Source: a bacterium (GTDB lineage: Bacteria; Krumholzibacteriota; Krumholzibacteria; LZORAL124-64-63). Taken from it: DNA of 12,322 nt. The position numbers were made by a program, and so were the translations under genes. The stretch covers positions 1 through 12,322 of the forward strand of contig JAASSM010000010.1 in the NCBI GenBank assembly GCA_021767885.1, written 5' to 3'. The notes under the pieces were generated by a model that ran no database searches, had not been told where the DNA came from, and saw nothing but the letters and a program-made list of their open reading frames with translations. Of this stretch, positions 7,601 through 12,322 are shown piece after piece; the stretch's first letter is position 1; the number at the start of each line of letters is the position of its first letter.

Positions 7601-7839
7601 TGACCGCCACCCGCCGCATCCGCGAGGGTGACCCGGGCGTGCGCGATCCGCGCATCCCGGTGGTGGCCATGACCGCCAACGCCACCCCCGAGGCCCGCGA
7701 GGAGTGTCTCGCCGCCGGCATGGACGACTACGTCCCCAAGCCCATCAACAGCGGCGTCCTGCGCGCCACCCTCCAGCGCGCGGTGCGCCGACGCCACGAC
7801 GCGCCCGCCGAGGCCGCACCGCAGCTGGCGAGGGTTTGA
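4642..7839 (+). CDS. Sensory [FeFe]-hydrogenase-like hybrid histidine kinase
   Basis: 1065 residues, probably a soluble cytoplasmic redox or H2 sensor. Order: two [4Fe-4S] ferredoxin motifs (C23/26/29/33 and C53/56/59/63); an [FeFe]-hydrogenase large-subunit domain (about 85-320); a 4-Cys Fe-S domain (C426, C429, C434, C451); PAS (about 460-565); HisKA with H604 in SHEMRTP; HATPase with N721, DTGPGIPE (753-760) and GGSGLGLA; a low-complexity linker (about 825-920); and a receiver (D934, phosphoacceptor D978, T1011, K1033). H-cluster ligands are present as C149 (TQPCP), C199 (ISPCAAK), C305 and C309 (LNCPSGC). The catalytic proton-relay Cys of TSCCP is Pro148 here. This matches putative sensory (HydS/HfsB-type) hydrogenases rather than H2-producing enzymes. 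There is no DNA-binding output, so a phosphotransfer partner is needed. It is divergent from the AAA+/YbjN operon. Confidence 0.93.
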   Translation: MTPDTGNPSDHLREIITVDAEACVNCHRCIAACPVKYCNDGSGDHVAVDPDLCIGCGACIAACTHDARRVRDRLDAVLERLAAGIPHCAIIAPAAAASFGDRLPRLVGWLQDQGIAACFDVSYGAELAVRSYLDHVDRDAPACVITQPCPVIVDYVERYRPELLPHLAPVHSPMVHTVQLIREHWPQYRDHHLLAISPCAAKAREFADLDLPVANVTIAALQAHLERHGVDLASQPAGDFATPPARVATGFSSPGGLAEALTAARPDLGHHIRTLQGAGVYAYLDGLAAAIAAGEAPRLVDVLNCPSGCNGGTGTGQQMRAHPDRLEAPVRRRQQAARRAATTDGHDPAHVVDGGLAASAAATVPATAEAGGLAAHLDRHWDPAAARRTYVDRSAVTAPLREVSSSALAAALTTLGKHDAASLHDCAACGYGSCEGMARALHLGLSQPAHCQAYLRESLAANIFDGLHTGLVTIDPQTHTILRVNPKFAAMTGRTPADLVGRECHETICPNERGNCPITDRGLDVHEAECTLLDVHGREVPVVKTATRIIEHGRCVLIENITSIAEQKALEHDLAATADHARALAETAEHASEAKSAFLANMSHEMRTPLNGILGVVELLAGTPLGTEQQGYVRTLQQCGEHLLGLISDVLDLARIESGKLVLDVDDLDPQAVLQEAVGILAARATSKGLDLRLEVAPEVPTCLRGDAGRLRQMVLNLLGNAIKFTEHGQVHVRADLVGRDAGAARLRVRVRDTGPGIPEDCQDRLFQTFSQADTSATRRHGGSGLGLAITRQLAHLMGGDVDVLSSPGRGSTFWFTVRLAWPRRPVPQPLASRTPGPARSVEAPPGGTAGGRGGGAGRGAGECADRGAGEALAWRVLDGPQEEPQEERQAEPQDGPQDGRPVGPQAERHEGPPGRPRDPDGLPPDLRVLLVEDNRINQVVALRLLEKTLGVIAEAVDNGQEALDALAAGDYDVVLMDYHMPVMDGLTATRRIREGDPGVRDPRIPVVAMTANATPEAREECLAAGMDDYVPKPINSGVLRATLQRAVRRRHDAPAEAAPQLARV
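7282..7377 (+). repeat. 12-bp degenerate repeat coding a PQEE-like tetrapeptide linker
   Basis: Residues 881-912 of the kinase form eight tetrapeptides of the type [P/R]-Q-[E/D/A]-[E/G] (PQEE, PQEE, RQAE, PQDG, PQDG, RPVG, PQAE, RHEG). They sit in the flexible linker between the ATPase domain and the receiver. The DNA shows the matching 12-bp period around ccgcaggag. It is probably a hydrophilic spacer whose length can drift by replication slippage without a frameshift. Confidence 0.75.
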
Positions 7840-7993
7840 TGCGCGTGGCGTGATGGCCTGCACGTGATGGCCTGCGCGTGATGGCCTGCGCGAGACGGCT
7901 GCCCCGGGCTGATCGTGGCGGGCTGATCGTGGCGGGCTGGTCATGGCGGGCTGGCGGCCTGGGCGTTGCGATCGTGGCGTCGAGGTCGTGGCG
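7837..7993. repeat. 14-bp-period tandem array beginning at the kinase stop codon
   Basis: Units of 14 bp: TGATGCGCGTGGCG (7837), TGATGGCCTGCACG (7851), TGATGGCCTGCGCG (7865 and 7879). A 17-bp spacer follows, then TGATCGTGGCGGGC (7910 and 7924), TGGTCATGGCGGGC (7938), and three degenerate units ending in 7993 that keep GTGGCG at 14-bp spacing. The first TGA is the kinase stop codon. Because 14 is not a multiple of 3, successive units put TGA in all three plus-strand frames. No coding role is evident. Confidence 0.8.
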
Positions 7994-8056
7994 AGCTCGC
8001 GGCCCCGACGCGTCGCAGCCGCCGCGTCTCGACCCCAGTTCACCGTGCCCCCTTCC

Positions 8057-8078
8057 CAGGTCGCCGACCGGCGACTTG
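8057..8078. repeat. 22-bp imperfect palindrome
   Basis: Arms GTCGCCG / CGGCGAC (8060-8066 and 8069-8075) flank AC. They extend outward by CAG/TTG, giving ten paired positions if one G-T wobble is counted. It has the same length and the same CAGGT opening as the perfect palindrome centred 37 bp further on. It could be an operator half of a pair or an RNA hairpin; no T-run follows. Confidence 0.55.
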
Positions 8079-8093
8079 CCGGAATCTACCGCC

Positions 8094-8115
8094 CAGGTAC
8101 ACCGCGGTGTACCTG
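8094..8115. repeat. 22-bp perfect palindrome
   Basis: CAGGTACACCG is followed directly by its exact reverse complement CGGTGTACCTG, with no mismatch over 22 bp. As RNA it would form a 9-bp stem with a CGCG loop, but no T-run follows on either strand. As duplex DNA it is a symmetric site suited to a dimeric binding protein. It does not lie next to the promoter of any gene I can recognise. Confidence 0.75.
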
Positions 8116-8256
8116 AGCGATACGCCGCTGCAATTCCCGTCGCGAAACCGTGATCACATTTGTCTTTCAGTCGCCGCGAGGTGGCCAGACGTCAAGTCTC
8201 CCGCGGTGGGGCGAGGAAGGGGAGGCTGGCCGGGAGATCCGATCACCCTGGCGCGC

Positions 8257-8277
8257 GGCCCGACGGCGCGCCGGGCC
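8257..8277. terminator. Inverted repeat downstream of the CHAT gene, doubtful terminator
   Basis: GGCCCG (8257-8262) and CGGGCC (8272-8277) form a 6-bp stem around a 9-nt GC-rich loop, 20 nt past the CHAT stop codon on the minus strand. No T-run follows on the minus strand, so an intrinsic terminator is weakly supported; chance is possible at this GC content. Confidence 0.25.
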
Positions 8278-8297
8278 CGAGGACCGCGGAGTGCCGC

Positions 8298-11200
8298 TCA
8301 GCCCTCGCCCACCAGGACGAACGCGCCCCAGTGGCGCGGCGCGGCGAACGGGCGGCGGCCGCCCACCTCGTACCGCTGCAGCCAGGCCTGGGCCTCCTGC
8401 AGGGCGGCGGCCTTGCCCAGGCCGCGCTGGCGGAGGTTGGCGTAGAAGCGCTCCATGAGCAGCGCGGTGGCACGGTCGTCCACCTGCCAGAGGCTCACCA
8501 GGACGCTGCGGGCGCCGACGGTGAGGAAGGCCTGGGTGAAGCCCAGGTAGCCCTCGCCGGGCGCGGGACGACCCAGCCCCGTCTCGCACGCCGAGAGCGT
8601 GACCAGGTCCGCGTCCAGGTGCCAGCCGGCGGTGATCTCCTCGGCGGTGAGCAGGCCGTCGAGCAGGCCGTCGGCCCCGTGGCCCGGCGGCAGATCCACC
8701 TGGGCGAGCACCAGGGCCGACCGCTCCGGACGATCGGCGTCCACCAGCGCGTGGGTGGCGAGGTGGATGACGTCGTAGCGGGCGAGTTCACCCGAGCGCT
8801 GGCGCCGACGCAGGGCATCCTCCCGGGCGGCCTCGCCCAGCAGGAGGTCCGCCTCCGGAAAGAGCCGCGCCACGCTGGTCACCTCGCCCCGGGTGCCCGG
8901 CAGACGCGCCAGACGATGGACCTGCCTCCGGTCGCCACGGACCAGATCGGCCAGGGCGCTGCGGGTGACCGCGGAGGGGGCCCCGGCCGGGTCCGCGCGG
9001 CGCATGGCGTCGGCCTGGCCGGCGCTGAAGGGGGGATCGGCCAGGGCGAGGAGGCGGCTGGCCCTGGTGGTGACGACCGCGCCACTGCCGGCGGCCTTGG
9101 CGCTCCCGGCGCTCCCGTCGCTCCCGGTGCCCCCGGCACCCACGGCGCCCCCGGCGCCCCCGGCGCCCACGGCAACCCCCGTGCTCCCGGGGCCCCCGGC
9201 ACCCACGGCAACCCCCGCGCTCCCGGGGCCCCCGGTACCCACGGCAACCCCCGCGCTCCCGGCGCTCCCGGCGCCCCCGGCGAGCGCGGCCGACGGGCGG
9301 GTGCTGATGGTCAGGGTCCAGCGCTCGAGGACGGTGCGGCCGTCGTCGGTGACCAGGGTGGCGAGCGGGACGCCGGCCAGCGCGGAGCCGGGGACGGCCA
9401 CCAGGGCGGTGGCGTCGCGCAGCCACGGCAGGCAGGGCTCGAGGCGCAGGCGGAAGAGCTCGCGGGCCATGGCGGCGAGCTCGGGATCCGGGCCGGCGAG
9501 ACCGGCGCTGGGACCGGCGAGACCGGCGCCCGGGCCGGCGAGACCGGCGCCGGGACCGGCGAGACCGGCGCCGGGACCGGCGAGACCGGGGCCAGGACCA
9601 GCGAGACCGGGGCCGGGACCCAGGCCGGCCACCGCGCGGCGGTAGCGAACCGCGAGGCTGGCCACCGCATCGCCCGCGGGCAGGCGGATCCATCGCAGGC
9701 CGTCCGTGGCGGTGGCCACCCAGGCCCAGCTGGCGAGGCTGTCCGGTGTCACGGCCACGTCCAGCCAGCCGACCGCCGCGGTGCCGGCGGGGAGCTGGTG
9801 GGCGAGGGCGGTGGGGGACGGGGCGGGGGCCGTCACCGCGGCGGCCGCGCCCGGCGACCGGCCGCCGTGGTCGCCGGGCCGCTCGCGCTGGTCCAGCCGG
9901 TCGCGCAGCGCCTGGTCCAGATCCTGGAGTCGGGCGTCCACCTCGGCGCGCTGGCGGCGGAGGTCGGCGAGCTGGGCGTGGGTGCCGCCGACGGCGATGT
10001 CGTCCAGGCGATGGGAGAGGGCCATGGCGCGCTGCTGGAGGGAATCGCGGCGGGTGCGCTCGGTGGGGGTGAGCCGGGCCAGCTGGCGGGCGTGGCGCAC
10101 GGTGCGGCCCTGGTGCTGCTCGAGGGCCTGCCAGGCCGCGAGGGCCGTGTCGTGGTCGGGCTCCCCGTCGTCCCGTCCCATGAGCGCGGCGGCGGCCAGC
10201 AACGGGTAGGGAGAGGCCATGAACGTGGCGCGCTCGCTGCGGCCCCCGGCCAGCCACCAGGCGCGCTCGTAGGCCTCGGCGGCGCGCCGGAGGGCGGCCC
10301 GGGCGGATGCGGCGTCGCCGGCGGCGAGCAGGGCGCGGCCCAGGCCCGCCTCGCCGGTGGCCACCTCGAGCACCGACGTGCGACCGTGCCGGGCGAGCAG
10401 CTCCAGCGCCTGGCCGTAGAAGCGTGCGGACTCGGGGTGGCGGCCCAGCGCCCAGTTCACGCGGCCGAGGGCGGCCAGGGTGGTCGCGCGCTCTGGGGAG
10501 CGGGCGCCGTAGACCTCCCGGGTGATGTAGTCGGCCTGCTGGGCCATGAGCTCGGCCTCGAGCGGTTCGTCCAGCTCGAGGTGCAGGTCGATGAAGTTGC
10601 GGACCACCGCGGCCACGGTGGGGTGGAGGTTGCCGTGGATGGCGCGGTAGCCCTCCTTGGCGCGATCCATGGCGGCCAGGGCGTCCTGCAGGCGGCCATC
10701 GAGCCGGGCGAGGCGGGCCTCCAGCGCGTCCAGGCGCACCATCTGCGGATGCTCCGGACCGAAGAGCGGTGCCCGCAGCGTCCGGGTGCGTGCGAGGGAG
10801 GAGCGCGCCTCGGCGGTGTTCTCCTGGGCCACCAGCGTGGCGGTGAGGCCCTCGAGGGCCAGGGACAGGGCCATGGTGTCGGGGGGCGTGCGGGCCTCGA
10901 ACCCGGCGGCGGCCAGCTCGAAGCAGCGGCGGGCGTCGGCGAGCTCGCCCAGGCGCAGGTGGCTGGCGCCGAGATCGAAGAGCACGGCGAGGGCATGGTC
11001 GCCCTGGTCGGTGCCGGCGGCCTGATGTGCGTGCCAGGCCCGCTGGAGGAGGGCCCGGGCCACGGCCACGTCGCCGGCGTCGAAGCGCCCGTTCGCCTCC
11101 TGGTGCAGGCGCGCGGCGGTGGGAGGCGTGGGGGGCTCGGCGGGGGTGGCGGCGGCCGGCGTCGTGGCGGTGCGCGGCGCCGTGGCGGCGGCGGGGGCGG

Positions 11201-11342
11201 CGAGCAGGCTGCCCAGCAGCAGGTTCGCCGCGACCAGGCTGGCGACGCGCATGCCCGCGCGCGAGCCGGTCCCGGGCTCGCGGTCACGGCCGGCGGCCAT
11301 CGCGCCGCGTGGGGTCGCGGTGGTGGCGGACAGGGCATCCAT
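8298..11342 (-). CDS. Exported TPR-CHAT (caspase-like) protein with repeat insertions
   Basis: 1014 residues. A signal-peptide-like segment follows a basic stretch: MRVASLVAANLLLGSLLAAP then AAATA (31-55). Residues about 75-420 are TPR-like helical repeats; 425-490 is a charged, probably coiled-coil region. The CHAT domain (about 515-1014) has catalytic H864 in IHLATHAL and C919 in LSACETGLG, and ends in WGAFVLVGEG, as usual for the family. CHAT proteins are caspase/gingipain-like proteases, often cutting partners bound by their TPRs. Two Gly/Ala-rich repeat blocks (574-619 and 689-757) interrupt the N-terminal half of CHAT without touching the dyad. The start is uncertain: ATG 11342 has AGGGA 13-14 nt upstream; ATG 11300 (M15) and ATG 11252 (M31, the signal start) have no SD. 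It lies 48 nt after the ASPIC gene, probably co-transcribed. The target is unknown. Confidence 0.9.
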   Translation of the reverse strand: MDALSATTATPRGAMAAGRDREPGTGSRAGMRVASLVAANLLLGSLLAAPAAATAPRTATTPAAATPAEPPTPPTAARLHQEANGRFDAGDVAVARALLQRAWHAHQAAGTDQGDHALAVLFDLGASHLRLGELADARRCFELAAAGFEARTPPDTMALSLALEGLTATLVAQENTAEARSSLARTRTLRAPLFGPEHPQMVRLDALEARLARLDGRLQDALAAMDRAKEGYRAIHGNLHPTVAAVVRNFIDLHLELDEPLEAELMAQQADYITREVYGARSPERATTLAALGRVNWALGRHPESARFYGQALELLARHGRTSVLEVATGEAGLGRALLAAGDAASARAALRRAAEAYERAWWLAGGRSERATFMASPYPLLAAAALMGRDDGEPDHDTALAAWQALEQHQGRTVRHARQLARLTPTERTRRDSLQQRAMALSHRLDDIAVGGTHAQLADLRRQRAEVDARLQDLDQALRDRLDQRERPGDHGGRSPGAAAAVTAPAPSPTALAHQLPAGTAAVGWLDVAVTPDSLASWAWVATATDGLRWIRLPAGDAVASLAVRYRRAVAGLGPGPGLAGPGPGLAGPGAGLAGPGAGLAGPGAGLAGPSAGLAGPDPELAAMARELFRLRLEPCLPWLRDATALVAVPGSALAGVPLATLVTDDGRTVLERWTLTISTRPSAALAGGAGSAGSAGVAVGTGGPGSAGVAVGAGGPGSTGVAVGAGGAGGAVGAGGTGSDGSAGSAKAAGSGAVVTTRASRLLALADPPFSAGQADAMRRADPAGAPSAVTRSALADLVRGDRRQVHRLARLPGTRGEVTSVARLFPEADLLLGEAAREDALRRRQRSGELARYDVIHLATHALVDADRPERSALVLAQVDLPPGHGADGLLDGLLTAEEITAGWHLDADLVTLSACETGLGRPAPGEGYLGFTQAFLTVGARSVLVSLWQVDDRATALLMERFYANLRQRGLGKAAALQEAQAWLQRYEVGGRRPFAAPRHWGAFVLVGEG
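9072..9278 (-). repeat. In-frame Gly/Ala minisatellite with 36-bp units inside CHAT
   Basis: Residues 689-757. Three 36-bp units (9166-9201, 9202-9237, 9238-9273) are nearly identical on the plus strand, each starting CCCACGGCAACCCCCG. A shortened 27-bp unit (9139-9165) and degenerate Gly-rich sequence border them. Each unit encodes 12 residues of the type GVAVGAGGPGSA. It falls between STRPSAAL and LLALADPPF, where ordinary CHAT domains have a short loop. Confidence 0.85.
9486..9623 (-). repeat. In-frame GLAGPGA minisatellite with 21-bp units inside CHAT
   Basis: Residues 574-619. Six 21-bp units run without gap from 9493 to 9618 on the plus strand (consensus CCGGCGAGACCGGCGCCGGG + A); units 3 and 4 are identical. 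Each encodes the heptapeptide GLAGPGA or a close variant. It sits in a loop after AVRYRRAV early in the CHAT domain. Confidence 0.87.
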
Positions 11343-11390
11343 CAGGTCGGGTCCGTCCCTCTGCTGCGCGGTCGATCCCTGATGATGTCG

Positions 11391-12322
11391 TCATTCGGCG
11401 GGCTTTTCAAGGACTTCAGGGACGACCCGTCCCTGGCGCAGCGCGTACCGCCGCCCGGCTGGCAGATCGCGCCACACCGCGCGCGTGCCGTCGGGCCAGC
11501 GGACCACCACCGAGTCCGCGACGCTGGCCGCGCCCAGGCCCACGTGCTGGACCAGCGGACCGCTGGCGCCGCCGCTGCCGGAGCCGTCGTCCACGTGGCG
11601 CCAGTGGCGCTCGCCGCCGGACCAGACGGTGAGCTGGCCGCCGATGGCGTCGGTGTTGGGCGGCCGGCCCACCAGACGGAGCTGGATCCAGGCGCCGGCC
11701 GGGCCGGCGTTGCGGTAGAGCAGGGGACGACACTCCGTCAGGGGCACCACCGCGGGGAAGGGGGCGTGCATGGCCACCAGCAGGTCGAGGCGTCCGTCGC
11801 GATCGCTGTCCAGCCAGGCGGCCCGCTTGCTGCTGGGCAGGGACGGACGTGACAGCGCGCGCGAGGCGTTGACCAGGGTGGTGTCGTCCAGGCTCCAGAA
11901 GAGCTGGCCCGGCGATGGGCGACCGCCGCCGCGCTCCCGGCTCTGCCAGAGGTCCAGGCGGCCGTCGTTGTCCACGTCCCCCCAGGCGCCGCAGCGGGTA
12001 TAGCTGTAGCCGCCCCAGAGGCCGGCCTGGCGGCCGACGTCGCGCCAGGCATCGGTGCCGGTGGCCAGGAGCAGGCGATTGCGGCCGCCCACGTAGTCGT
12101 TGGCGCCCAGGAAGACGTCCAGCTGGCCATCGCCGTCGACGTCGGCGATGGCGGCGGAGTCGGTGGCGCCGTCCAGGCGGATGGGGAAGCGCTCCCAGCG
12201 CCAGCCGTCGGCGCCGGTGGCGGGGCCCCGCAGGACGAGCGGCCGGGGCCAGGGGTCGATCACGCTCCGCTTCGCGAGGACCGGGGCGAGATGCTGCTGC
12301 GGGCCCACCGGCAGGAGCAGGA
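11391..12322 (-). CDS. FG-GAP/VCBS repeat protein with C-terminal ASPIC-UnbV domain, 5' end beyond window
   Basis: The frame is open to the right edge; before the GTG at 12308 it still reads LLLP in frame, so the true N-terminus is outside or the edge cuts a signal peptide. The C-terminal 305 residues contain three FG-GAP-type calcium loops: DVDGDGQLD (56-64), DVDNDGRLD (111-119) and DSDRDGRLD (167-175), numbered from the GTG. These form a beta-propeller blade pattern seen in secreted or surface proteins. Residues about 206-292 match the ASPIC/UnbV module: IGGQLTVWSGG, the GSGSGG turn, VQHVGLGAASVADSVVVRWPDG. No catalytic role is established for this pairing, which is common in extracellular proteins of GC-rich environmental bacteria. 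The stop lies 48 nt before the CHAT start on the same strand, so the two are probably one unit and both exported. Confidence 0.88.
   Translation of the reverse strand, partial: LLLPVGPQQHLAPVLAKRSVIDPWPRPLVLRGPATGADGWRWERFPIRLDGATDSAAIADVDGDGQLDVFLGANDYVGGRNRLLLATGTDAWRDVGRQAGLWGGYSYTRCGAWGDVDNDGRLDLWQSRERGGGRPSPGQLFWSLDDTTLVNASRALSRPSLPSSKRAAWLDSDRDGRLDLLVAMHAPFPAVVPLTECRPLLYRNAGPAGAWIQLRLVGRPPNTDAIGGQLTVWSGGERHWRHVDDGSGSGGASGPLVQHVGLGAASVADSVVVRWPDGTRAVWRDLPAGRRYALRQGRVVPEVLEKPAE

Larger units (their letters stand above)
7840..8297. other. Convergent intergenic region (458 bp)
   Basis: This lies between the 3' ends of the kinase (plus) and the CHAT gene (minus). It holds the 14-bp array (to 7993), two 22-bp palindromic elements (8057-8078, 8094-8115), a stretch of lower GC at about 8116-8170 containing GTGATCAC (8150-8157), and an inverted repeat near the CHAT stop (8257-8277). 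I see no protein-like frame and no hairpin followed by a T-run, so neither gene has a recognisable intrinsic terminator. Confidence 0.7.

Noticed and set aside
4591..8043. A 1150-codon minus-strand frame whose GTG start (8043) follows GGGAAGGGGG and the palindrome pair.
   Set aside because: The whole frame is antisense to the sensor kinase, its product is Arg/Ala/Gly-rich with no domain I recognise, and the purine run can be chance. The nearby palindromes are reported separately.
8147..8163. AAATGTGATCACGG on the minus strand resembles a CRP/FNR half-site.
   Set aside because: Only one half matches, the second half (GGTTTCG) is not symmetric, and no gene starts downstream on that strand at a fitting distance.
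7878..8458. Short plus-strand frames of 91 and 102 codons in the convergent gap.
   Set aside because: No SD, no recognisable domain, and composition follows the repeats or the antisense of the CHAT 3' end.
8298..11342. A CRISPR-linked or phage-defence CHAT effector (Craspase-like).
   Set aside because: No CRISPR array, Cas gene or other defence gene lies in the window, and the protein has a signal-like N-terminus.
8160..11852. A 1230-codon plus-strand open frame with collagen-like Gly-X-Y runs (GAPGAPG, THGNPRAPG).
   Set aside because: It is antisense to the CHAT and ASPIC genes, which carry clear motifs. The collagen-like part is the complement of the 36-bp Gly/Ala repeat, and the frame stays open because of GC-rich third positions.

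Overview
The window comes from a very GC-rich bacterium. Third codon positions are almost always G or C, which is why long open frames appear antisense to nearly every real gene. The gene content (an exported TPR-CHAT protein beside an FG-GAP/ASPIC-UnbV protein, YbjN-like proteins, and a ferredoxin/[FeFe]-hydrogenase/PAS histidine kinase) resembles uncultivated lineages such as Krumholzibacteriota, Eisenbacteria, Acidobacteriota or Planctomycetota. The sequence alone does not fix the phylum.

Layout. Positions 1-4474 hold a five-gene minus-strand cluster. In transcription order it is: a DUF4236 + TPR protein; a PPP-type metallophosphoesterase; a small YbjN-like protein, overlapping the phosphoesterase by ATGA; a second YbjN-like protein with a Gly/Ala-rich tail; and a Clp-N + single-AAA+ Hsp100-like ATPase that runs off the left edge. 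Gaps are -4 to 56 nt, so it reads as one operon. Its 167-bp upstream region is shared with a divergent plus-strand gene (4642-7839). That gene encodes a 1065-residue hybrid sensor kinase with the domain order 2x[4Fe-4S], [FeFe]-hydrogenase H-cluster domain, 4Cys Fe-S domain, Cys-rich PAS, HisKA, HATPase, receiver. All four expected H-cluster cysteines are present, but the cysteine that relays protons in catalytic hydrogenases is replaced by proline, so a redox or H2-sensing role is more likely than bulk catalysis.

Positions 7840-8297 are a convergent non-coding gap with unusual content. It has a 14-bp-period repeat array whose first unit begins with the kinase stop codon, followed by a pair of 22-bp palindromic elements, one of them perfect. 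Positions 8298-12322 (minus) hold the end of a secreted FG-GAP/ASPIC-UnbV protein and, 48 nt downstream, a 1014-residue TPR-CHAT protein. The CHAT protein has an intact His/Cys dyad and two in-frame minisatellite insertions (6 x 21 bp and 3 x 36 bp) inside the protease-like domain.

How the parts may work together (inference): the kinase senses hydrogen or redox state and signals through an unlinked partner, because it has no DNA-binding output. The left operon looks like a protein-remodelling module in which type-III-chaperone-like YbjN proteins could act as adaptors for the AAA+ ATPase. The right pair looks like an exported proteolytic or surface module. No RNA gene, CRISPR array, insertion sequence or tRNA was seen.
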